Assembly: GCA_905160935.1 (NCBI GenBank)
Contig: CAJHZI010000537.1
Span: 909,501 to 973,500 of the forward strand
Origin: Enchytraeus crypticus
Taxonomy: Eukaryota; Annelida; Clitellata; Enchytraeida; Enchytraeidae
DNA: 64,000 nucleotides
Direction of reading: 5' to 3'
In this document: piece by piece, positions 47,870 to 59,700 of the stretch
How the letters are laid out: each line of letters begins with the position of its first letter
How positions within the stretch are numbered: the stretch's first letter is position 1
The notes under the pieces: generated by a model
Seen by the model: only the letters and a program-made list of their open reading frames with translations
Database searches by the model: none
Told to the model about the DNA's origin: nothing
Translations under genes and position numbers: made by a program

Positions 47870-49325
47870 GCACATACCTGACTACAGTTGAAATAATAGA
47901 ATACACTTAGGCGTGTAATATGCATATATTTGACTAGAGCAGAGTTACACGTAAATGTTACTTCAGAAAAACATCGCGATATATTTTAAATGCTGCAGGG
48001 ATAAAGCTAGAATACAGAATTACATTAATATCAACTCCAATTTGATGTGACACTGATAATTATAATCAAGACAATTTAACCATTAGTAATTATTATGATA
48101 CATTATACAGTATCTTAGGCTTCGAAACAAGTGTAAATATTAATTTTCAATTAAGGGGTGAGGAAGACCTGGTTTACATGGATGCGTACTCCACTATAGT
48201 GAATTAACCTGATTTATTGGCATAAACACCAGTAAAAAAGCACTCCAACATATCAACAAACGCAAAACAAACATTGCATCAATTTCTGCAATTGGTAAAG
48301 ACGGTTAGAAGGATTTCTTTTTTTCTTGTTATACGCGATTGTTTCATCGCTTTAATTGCTGCATTTGTGCCTCGGAGTTATTGTAACATGTCAGCTGCTC
48401 TTAGACAGTGAAAGTTCTAATCCATTAAACAGTCTGACCAATAAACACGTAAATATTAGGCCCTATTAGTCGGAAAACACGACTTGTGTGCGTGCTTATC
48501 TCACTTATAACGTTTTAAATCACATTAATAATGGTGTGTTAGTAAATTTATCAACACAATCGTTAACTACAAAAGAACTAAAATGATATGAATAGAATCA
48601 AAGATAAATCTCACAAAAAATCTCATACTCGTAATTTTAATCCCAAATTAACTCTAAGAATATAAAACAAGAACACATTTACAGTCCAATTTTTCATGAT
48701 TACATCGGATACAAGAGCACACTCTCTCTAATCAGTGCACTACCAAATGGCAGGTCCATGGTACATGTTCATACTCGAAGTCAGCTTTCTCGCTCCATAA
48801 GAGCACTCCTTAGATCAACAAGTTAATCCCTTCACAAAGTCTATGCCCTATCCATACCTTATGTAGCCTATAGCTGGGGATAAGTACGGCTTCTAAGATG
48901 TTTCCTGTTGCGTTCCTCAAACAGATAGATTAATTGCCACAAGAGGACATGCATATCTAAGTTAAGCTTAATCTAATAGAATTACATGAACACGCTTTCT
49001 TATGCAGAATATTCTAAACCAATGTCTTAGAACTGATAAGAAACATTTAAGCAGAGAGCCAAAGATTACGTTCCACATGCTACTGATAAAATCATTGCTA
49101 TATATATATATATAAAAACCTGATACTAAAACTAGCTTTATGATACTCCACCTAAAGTAGAGGAAGAACTTTAGGTTTACTTCTCGCTACTTCATGTACT
49201 GCACACATTAAAGAGTTCGGTTGAATGTTACACAGAAACTCTACTTTATAATAAATAAACACTGCATATTAAATAGATCAAGTATGATTACAACGGATTG
49301 ACAAAACGAAACCTCATGTGGGATA
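47870..49325. other. Intergenic or LASP 3' region
   Basis: No gene recognised. 48745-48900 holds a dispersed repeat (caggtccatggtacat; atcaacaagttaatccct; gccctatccataccttatgt) whose reverse complement is at 51690-51760. Confidence 0.5.
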
Positions 49326-49339
49326 ACACACGACATTAT

Positions 49340-49805
49340 TCATTCACAGTATTCATACACCCCTACGCCTACACAATACACCCCTACGCCTACACAATAC
49401 ACCCCTACGCCTACACAATACACCCCTACGCCTACACAATACACTACATAGGCCTACACAATACACTACATAGGCCTATGCAATACACTACATAGGCCTA
49501 CACAATACACCCCTACGCCTACACAATACACTACATAGGCCTACACAATACACTACATAGGCCTATGCAATACACTACATAGGCCTACACAATACACTAC
49601 ATAGGCCTACACAATACCCTACATAGGCCTACGCAATACCCTACTTAGGCCTACGCAATACACTACATAGGCCTATGCAATACACTCCATAGGCCTATGT
49701 AGTGTACTCCATAGGCCTATGCAATACACTCCACAGGCCTCTATGATACACTACATAGGCCTATGCACAATACACTACATAGGCCTATGCACTATATCCT
49801 CCACA
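49340..49805. repeat. ~22-bp cactacataggcctacacaa repeat
   Basis: About 20 units in two variants, cacccctacgcctacacaat and cactacataggcctacacaa, some with the palindromic taggccta core inverted in context (49690-49730). The rest up to 50490 is unassigned and could include the LASP 3' UTR. Confidence 0.95.
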
Positions 49806-50493
49806 ATACACCCAAAACACTAGCACTACAGCCAGACGAGCTTGTCTAAGAAGACTGCTAGTTTTCTTACGTAACCACTCACTCCTATCCACACAATAAT
49901 ATCAGCCTAGAGGCACCATCAGTGACTGCTTAGCCCTGAGATTCAAAGCAAGTATCTACATACCCAGCACGATACTAAACCAATGTGCCGCAGGCTCGAA
50001 CATTGACATAAAGCGCACACATCATCTTATAATCCTAACATAATCCGAGCAACATCCAAACATCACACCAAACCTCAGGTACGTAAGAGTAGACATAAAA
50101 GACACACGCAACATAAGACATGAGTATGAGACAATGCACACACAGCTGTAAATACAAATACACACTATTATGCACTTGTGACTTAACACACGCTCAGACG
50201 CGTTCTTATATAATACATTAATTCAACACTTTGTTGCACAATACATGAAATATCAATCAAAACTCTAAAGTCAACTTCTTATAAAGCCTCAGGGCACTCC
50301 CATACAGTTACAAGCAAACAACTCGTTCAATCAATCAATCAATCTTCAATCTTTTAATCAACGAACCAATCTATCAAATCACTCAACTGCAAGAAGATTA
50401 CAAACTAACACATGCAGACAGTACGTTTGACTAGTATCTAAGAGTACTAGTATTTAGACGAATACTTGGATAAGTACGGTTGTCTATGCAGAA

Positions 50494-50679
50494 CTACTGA
50501 ACTCTCTCGACGTAGTTGGAAGGCAGCATTCCTCTCTTTCCAGTTCTCTGAACAGTGCCGAACATCCACCCGTCGTCTATCGGCTCAGGGTCGACGATCA
50601 TGTCATTCTCCTTGAACCCAACTTCATCTGCGTCCTGCGCCTCATAGTCATACATAGCCTGGTACACCGGCCTCTTCTG
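50494..50679 (-). CDS. LASP: LASP exon 9: SH3 domain and stop
   Basis: Codes [61 protein letters not shown] then TAG. It has the A-x-Y-D-Y, D-D-G-W and P-S-N-Y SH3 ligand-groove residues. Acceptor gatggcag in (TTGA)n. The first ~80 bases are repeated upstream. Confidence 0.97.
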   Translation of the reverse strand, partial: QKRPVYQAMYDYEAQDADEVGFKENDMIVDPEPIDDGWMFGTVQRTGKRGMLPSNYVERVQ

Positions 50680-51090
50680 CTGCCATCAATCAATCAATCA
50701 GTCAATCAATCAATAAGTCAATCAATCAGTCAATCAATCAAATGAACCCAACTTCATCAGCGTCCTGCGCCTCATAGTCATACATAGCCTGGTACACCGG
50801 CCTCTTCTGCTGCCATCAATCAATCAATCAATCAATCAATCAAATAAACCCCACTTCATCTGCGTCCTGTGCTTCATAGTCATACATAGCCTGGTACACC
50901 GGCCTCTTCTGCTGCATCAATCAATCAATCAACCAATCAATCAATCACTCAGTTAATGAATAAATCAATGAAACATTCAAATAATCAACCAAATCAAATT
51001 AACCAACAAATATGTAGCTATTCTTTAATTTCCTCATTAATTGATAAATTTCTATTAAGAACAATTAAAAGTTACCCCAAAGTGAAAACC

Positions 51091-51125
<35 letters not shown>

Positions 51126-51822
51126 GGTTTAACGTCTGTTTTCTCATACAAGGATGATGTCAGAGACGTCCCAAAGAAAAAAATACACCTAAAACTATCT
51201 AATAAAGTGGACCTACCTGATGTGTAGGTGATCGTTGTTGTTGTTGCACCTTCTGTTGCTCCTGTTGCTGCTGAAGCCTCAGTTGCTCCTGTTGTTGCTG
51301 TTGTTGTCTCTGTTGTTGCTCTTTCTGCTGTAGCTGCAGCTGTTGCAATCTCTCCTGTTGTTCTAACAGCTGTTGCTGCACAGGTTGTTGTTGCTGTTGT
51401 TGTTGTTGTCTCTGTTGCTGTTTCTCCAGGTAAAGTTGATCTACAGTAGAGAAGATAATACATTAGATAACATGAACTTGTAAAATTAAAACACCACAGG
51501 CCATAAAGCATCGAACGAAATAGTATAAGATCACTCTAAGACAGTGAATCAGTATTTCTGCTGAGTCCCGTGTTGTTTCCGGGACACAGAAGAATAGAAC
51601 AACCGTTAACTGCACGTGTCCTAAGAGGCGACTGAACATGAACTGAGGAGGCAACCACCTGAGAAGCCATAATTTTCCCAAACTATAGGCTGCATAAGGT
51701 ATGGATGGATAGGGCCTTCGTGAAGAGATTAACTTGTTGATCTATGGAGTGCTCTAGATGGAGCGTGAAGTAGCAATTAAACGTATGAATATTTGCCACG
51801 CACCTGCCACTTGCCAGAACAT

Positions 51823-51867
<45 letters not shown>

Positions 51868-54800
51868 TTTCTCATTAGTGCGACATATATTCAAAGCAGC
51901 TAATAACACAGGGTTGTCTAACACCTTATTGTGCATATTAAAATAAGTGCTGTTTTCAAATTCAAGCCCAGTCCGTCACTGATATTTTTTCAAAAGATGA
52001 AACTTCTACTAGACGAATAATATCCATTGAATTGTAATATACACTAGTAATAAAGTCATAATCACAGGGTATATAAAGTAACAATTGAGTCATAAATAAC
52101 ACTAAATATAAAGGTAGTTAAGGTAGTTAAGCAGACAGGAAGTAGTTAAGCAGACAGGAAGTAGTTTCGTACACTGTGTCTGAGCGCTGGACATGGGGAT
52201 CGTCTCCTCCCACTCTTGTCTGCAGGATGTGTTGTGCGCGGGAGAGCTCTGTGCTGGCTCATAGTCACTGATTGATCCTACCTTCCTCACACTGCTCTGT
52301 CCATCAACTGTGCAACGTCAATTAACATCCAGAAACTAACTGAAATTAATTAGCAGTGATCAGTTAACATCAATTAATTAACATCCACTAATTAGCTTCA
52401 ATTAACTACCAATGAGCAGTTAACACTGACTAATTAGCTTCAATTAACTACCAATGAGCAGTTAACACTGATTAATTAGCTTCAATTAACTACCAGTGAG
52501 CAGTTAACACTGATTAATTAGCTTCAATTAACTACCAGTGAGAAGTTAACACTGACTAATTAGCTTCAATTAATTACAGAACACAGCTTTAAAGTACAAG
52601 AACTTATATTATAAATGAACTATTCTAATGTTTGTTAAATATCTGAAGAGCATACTGAACTAACATCATCATCACACAGGATCAAGTGATCGCAAGAATC
52701 CTACGTACAGTATAACACATGCCTAGCAGGTATGTGACAGGAGACTATTGAGTCGTCAGGCTAATGATAATTATGCTGGTATTTATAGCGCTCAGCCAAT
52801 CACAGCGCTGTTCTTCAGGCTGATCGACCAATCAGCTTAATTTGTAAACAAACTAGAATATTACTTCTTAATCGGTGGATTAGCAACACCGCAATGTAAA
52901 CCTCCGAAATGAAAGGTGCAGCTTCGCGTCACTTTAATCCACGACTCAAATTAACAGAATACCAAATTGCGACTAATCTGTAGTTTACACCACTGTTGAG
53001 GTTTACACTGTGGTTTATCTTGCTAGTGAATACGGCCATTACTCAGTAAAAATCAATGCTGCTAGAGATGATCAGACGCTCCAAAAATAAATAATAAATA
53101 AATAAATAATAATATATAAATAACTACAAAATATAAAAATAATAAAACTATATAAATATAAATAAATATAATAATTTATATAATAATTATTTTAAATAAA
53201 TAAATATTAAATATAAATGACTATACAACATAACAAGACATGAGGTCACAGGTTCAACGATCAATGCAATAAAATCAACAGCACCATGCGAGTAACAGAA
53301 TCAGAAGCGAGTATCAGCATCACTCAGTCAAAACTACATCAACACACAAAAAAATTCAAAAATGATATAAAAATAAATATTCAAAGTGAAATAAACGTAC
53401 AGAAGAAATCTTCAAACTGAATTAGACTGTAAATAAATAAAACAATAGCATAAAAAACAAAACGAACGACAAAACTTAGGAGGAATTACCTTTGACACCA
53501 GACCCAGAGTACAATACCGAGTGGGAAACACTGCGGTCAGAATAGGGCGAAGACTTGTGACCATTAGCGACATCTGTGAGACCAGTGGTAAGAGCTAACA
53601 GTGTCAACACACAGGGGTGGCCAACAGCAACAACAACAAATTAAACCATGCAGAAAATAGGCCAAACATAAAGAGAGAGAAATAGGGTTTATTTTCACAA
53701 AATTTCACAGAGTAATTATATCAATGAACATATGACAAAAAAATAAATAAGCATTATCAGAATCTAAGTAATAAGTGCAATAAGTCCTGTAAGTGCAAAA
53801 ATTAATGTGTAGATGCGTTATATACCATGGACCTGCCAGTAGGCAGTACACTAAGAGAGAAACAATCAGACAAGAATACCTTAAAGAAGTCACCTAATTT
53901 CTCCAATTAACAAAAGATTACATCTTTCAGGAATACTTGAGTTGTAGCTCAAATGTCCTTTTAGAACTACACTTTAAATAATTTCAGCAAAGGAAGTTAG
54001 TTGAGAATTAAGGAATTAATCACAAAGTTTAATGTTGCACAACATAAACACTGAGCAAGATTTAGAAAATGACATTTGATATTCATAAAACTAGAGTTTC
54101 AGAAAATACATCGTAAACATGCAGTAAAACAGAAATTTCACACAATGGTATTAGTTTACAAATGCAAGACAAAACTTAAAAATTTATTAAACACAAACTT
54201 AAAAATGATGATTAAACAAAAGGAATGGTTATGCAAAAACTGAGAAATGTAGTGCATGCACACACACACACACAGGAATACACACAGGGACACATAGAGA
54301 AAGAGAGGGAGGGAGAGAGACAGAGAGAGACAAACAGATGTACAAACCCTGTCCAATGTTATGTCTGCGAGCCTCCATATCGCTGACTTTCTCTTTCAGT
54401 CCCTTGTATTCCACCTCACTCATCACACTCGTCAACTGCTTCAACCTCTGAGACTCCGGGTCATCCACCACCTCTATCTTACTGCCCTTTATGTTCTTCT
54501 CAAAGTCCTCATGGTACTTAGCCTGCCATCAATCAATCAAATAATGGCACACTACACGTAATAACCAACAGCAATTGTAATGAGATAACACCTTTAATTA
54601 ACTCTTAAAGTGTCTATATAAGTCTCGTAAGTATTATGTAAGTATTCTTTAATCATATTCTTGTTACTCGAGTCTTCAATGTCCATTGTCAGAAAATCAA
54701 TTAATCAATCAAACCAGTAAACAACCTATTCACCACAAATCACAGGCATCATTATGAAGCATAGTCTACTACAGTAATGAACAGATAGGACAGCCACGCT

Positions 54801-56695
54801 GATAGGAAGCTTGAGGGCTAAGAGATGGATCACGGTTCAATCACAGCCTCTGCCAGTATCTCTAGTCATCATCATCATCATCATCCTCCCTTGAATCCCA
54901 GTTTAACCAGGGTCGGGATACAAATAGACTGTCTCAAATCCTCTCTGTCCTACACCACACGTCAATCCCCTATTTGAGACTTCTCCATTTTAACTTTTTG
55001 TAGCAATTTCTGGAGCCTAGGCGCTCATCAAACAAAAGCCTTTTTGACGTTGGTATGGATCTAAGTGCTTTAGTCGCCTACTACGACACGTCCAGTCACC
55101 GGTTTTGTATATTATATCAGTTTGTATATTATATTAAATATTAATTGTATTAAATATTAATACATTAAATATAAATTCATGCGCTAGAGAAGTAATTCAT
55201 ATAAGAAGTAACACCAATAGAGGCAGTAAAAGACTACAACTCAAATGAAAACCAATCTGGGGTAAAATGTTAAACACAAACCAATGAGCTAGAAATTAAA
55301 ATGTAAGTGATGTTAGCAGCAATAAAAATAGTTCTGCTGAATGTAATTAAGTGGTAATACGTGCCACAGAGTTTAAATTTATTTTTGTATTTTATATTAG
55401 AAATTATCTTGCACTAGAGATTTGATCTGTATTTCCAAACAATGTAGAAGATTATTATGTAGATCATTAAAACAATGTAGATCATTACAACATAAACGAA
55501 AATCAACCCTGAGGTAAAACGTTAAACACAAACCAATAAGTTATAAATTAGAATGTAAACGTGTCACAAAGTTAAAAACAAATTCTGCACTGCCTCAGGC
55601 TAAAGTGACAAAATTACTTCCAGAGACAAAAATCAAAAACAAAAACTAAAAACAGGAGCCGAGAGAATGAAATTTGAGCAAAAATTTAAGTTACAAATAA
55701 TATACTTAGCATTATAGTTTACTAATTTCTTATTTCTTTTAAGTCAATTTTTAAAAAAATTTAAAAAGTGGGTATCTTACAAAACTTCTATTACATGTTA
55801 TAACTTCTATTATAACTAAAGACCTTCTTCTTAACACATGAAACTAAACTTCTCTACTCAAACAAAAAACATCAACCAGGGAATGTCACAGCAGTTTCAA
55901 GAAAACACAACCGCAACAACAACAAGGCGTGATCGCAAGCTCTACCATGCTAACGATCTCCTGATTCTTTAGAACCCGCCTAAGCTCCGGCTCATCAGCA
56001 ATCTGGGTGTATTTACCACGAGCCTTCTCAAACTGATCGTGGTAGGCCGTCTGTGGTGTGAGAGCATTCGTACGAATATAAAGTTTCACTTTATCATCAC
56101 AGTATAGACCTTTTATAAAAGGTGTTTACTTAATTTACAATATATATTTTTTCATTCGTTGGAGGCGTCACAGTGCAATCATAAATTTGATTGCTTTGCG
56201 GAAGGCAACTGCATTGTAATATATCCTTAAAATGTAATATATACTCTCTAGATATTCTCTCTAGACATATGTTACATGCTAATTTAGTCAATTGTCCAAG
56301 TTATCAGTCCTGTGAATGTCCAAGATTTTACTCTCTGATCAACTCAACCGAGAATTGATCCCTGGACCTCAGAAACAGACATTTAGAATATCATTGCTAC
56401 CCAACACACTTGCACACTAAACTACTTAGTCAATGTAGATAGAGAGTACTACATATATATTCTATATATAATGCAACACTTAGCTAACAGCTTTCTTTGA
56501 AAACACATTAAATACTAAAACATATTTGCAGCAACCATGAAATCTACACATATGATAGACAAAAGAATTGCACAAATTTTGCAAGTTAATCTTTGTATTT
56601 ACAAGAATTTAGCCTACGTTAGAAATCCAGCCACATCATAATATAACATTCTGAGCACTCATTACGCATGGATGCTGATAATTAAATCACAATTT

Positions 56696-56739
<44 letters not shown>

Positions 56740-59700
56740 TCCCCTTGAATCCCAGTTAAACTAGGGTCGGGATACGAATAGACTGTCTCAAATCCTCTCT
56801 GTCCTACACCACACCACTAGCCAATCCCCTATTTGAGACTTTACCATTCGTTAAAATTTTTGTAGCAATTTCTAGAGCCTAGGCGCTCACCAACCGAATT
56901 CCCTTTCTGACATTGGTGTGGATCTTAGTGCTTTAGTCGCCTTCTACGACACATGCAGTCACCGGTTGGTCAATTCTTCAAACAACCCGGACACAACACA
57001 GGGAAAATCACAATTAATTTAAAATCACATTTAAAATCACATTTAAATATTTAATATTATACATAAAACTTTATTTGCTTGTTATTTCAAATTAAGTCCC
57101 TGACATCTTCTTTGGATGAGGAAATGGACGTTAAACCTTTATTAGTACTATTATCACAGCAACTTTACAAACCTGACTCTGGTTTTTAGACGCCTGAGTT
57201 AGACGCTGAAGCTCAGGCGTCTCAGCCACAACCGTTGCATTCAGCTGTGGATAATGTCTGAACAACATAACATGTACAACATATGAAGGTATAGCAACCG
57301 TTGCATTCAGCTGTTGACAGGACTGTATATTTATTTATTTATAATAAATAAATAGAATTTTAATGACATTTAGCGTCTTGAGTGAATAGTTTTAGACTTG
57401 ATTAAGTTGATTGGCGTGCTTTTAACTTAGTTCATAGTTCTATGTTATATTGTTAATCTGTTATATAGTTATGTTGTTGATAAATCAATTTGCAGTTTTG
57501 ACCGTTATTTTACCGTTATAGTTGATCCGTTACACATTATTTTATATTGCTTTTAGAGCTTAAATTGTTAAAGTTATAGTGTTTACGTTTTGATCGTTAG
57601 TTAATTATTGCATATTTGTATTTTTTAAATGTAATTTGTGTATAACTATATTGTAATTTATATTGTACTTTCTGCATGGTTTACAATTACTGATTTGCCA
57701 GTTTTGTAAGCATGTTTCGATCGAGAATTCTGGTTAATTCTCTTCGAAGCAATATTTCTCTTTGCTCTCTTAACATCCGATCCCTCTCTAACTCAGACCA
57801 TATCATTGCTTTGCATGATTTGGCTGAGACTCACAAGTTTGACTGTTTTGCTATCAGTGAAACTTGGCTATCCTCTATAACCACTCCTTCTGAACTGATG
57901 TCTATTCTTCCTCCAGGTTATGATATGTTTATTGCAAATCGTGACTCTAGGATATCTGGTGCTAAGGGTGGTGGAGTTGCTCTCCTACTAAGGAAGCCCT
58001 TTACCCTTCTTAGCAATGACTGTCATAAATTTTCTTCATTTGAAGCAATTTCAGTCACTGGTAAATTTAGCACATGTACTCTGCATGTTGTTGCAGTGTA
58101 TCGACCACCATCTTCTTCCCCCTATGCCAAACCTTTCTCTCTCTTTTTATCGGAGTTTTCTATCCTACTCTCCTTCCTTACTACTTCTAAATCAGACTTT
58201 GTGATTACAGGTGACCTCAACATTCACCTTGATAATCCTCTTGATCCCTTAACTCAGCAGTTTAATACTTTGCTGTCCTCTTGTAATGCTGTTCAACATG
58301 TGAATGTTGCTACTCATATTGACAATCATACACTTGATGTTGTTATTACACCAAGTCTCTCTGCTATTGATCCTTTAAGTGTTACTATTTTATCTCACTC
58401 GCCGTCAGACCATTTTCCTGTTGTATTCACTTATAATCATGTTAAGCCAGATACTATTAAAAATTCACCTACTGTTTCATTTAGGTGTGTAAATAACGTT
58501 GATCTTGATCTCTTTTGTTCTGATCTTGAAAATTTGACTTTGATCAAGTCTCCTGCTAATGATCTTGATGAATTAGTAAAACAGTATAACACTACTCTTT
58601 CATCTCTACTTGATAAGCATGCACCTCTAACTACCAAGAAGCTTAAGAAATCTAACCCTTGGTATACTTCTGGTCTGAGAAAGCTAAAGGCTGCATGCTG
58701 TAGAGCTGAAAGAAAGTGGCGTCATACCCATTCAGATTTTTGGAAAACTGTTTCTAATTTGCAACACAAGATTTATCGTACTGCTATTGCTAATGCTAAG
58801 AAAGAGTACTACTCCTCTTTGGTCAGTAAGGCTGTGAATGTCAAGAGTTTATGGAAAACCGTTAATGATCTTTTACATAGATCTATTTCTCCTTCTCCTC
58901 CTTCTACTCCTGTGGAGTCATTGCCTGAACAATTTTCCAAATACTTTACAGATAAGATAAGTAATCTTAGAGAATCTATCACTCCAACTCCTAACTCTAC
59001 TCCTCATTCCAGTAGAGAATCATTCCAAAGATGAGCTTTCTAATTTCACTCCAGTTACAATTGATGAGATTACTAAATTAGTTTTAGACTCTCCAGCTAA
59101 ACATTGTGACTTGGATCCTATCCCAACCTCTCTTTTAAAGAAGTGTATTCACATACTTGCTCCAGTAACCTCTAACCTCTGTTAACCTCTCTCTCTCTCT
59201 ACTGGCAAATTTCCTCGCACTTTTAAGCGTGCAGTTATTACTCCATTGCTTAAAAGGCCCACACTGGATAAGGAATTATTGTCAAATTACAGGCCTATAT
59301 CTAATCTGTCATACATATCTAAGCTCACTGAAAGAATTGTTCTTCAGAGGCTTTCTACTCATCTCTCTTACAATGATCTATTTAATAAGCATCAAGTTGC
59401 TTATACTAAGCATCATTCAACTGAAACGGTGCTTCTATCTGTGTGCAATTCTATTGTTAATGCCATGTGCACACAACGCTTAACTGGATTATGTATGCTT
59501 GATCTTTCGGCCGCTTTTGATACCATTGATCACAATATTCTTCTGGAACGTCTTTCTTCCTGGTTTGGTGTTCGTGAAATTGTTCTTGATTGGTTTTCCT
59601 CCTATCTGACGGATCGTTCTTTTAGTGTGAAAGTGATGGAGTATATCTCTTCGCCTTCTCACTTAAAGTATGATGTGCCTCAAGGCTCCGTTCTTGGTCC

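Noticed and set aside
49298-49495. T-I-H-P-Y-A-Y frame
   Set aside because: Reading of the 22-bp repeat.
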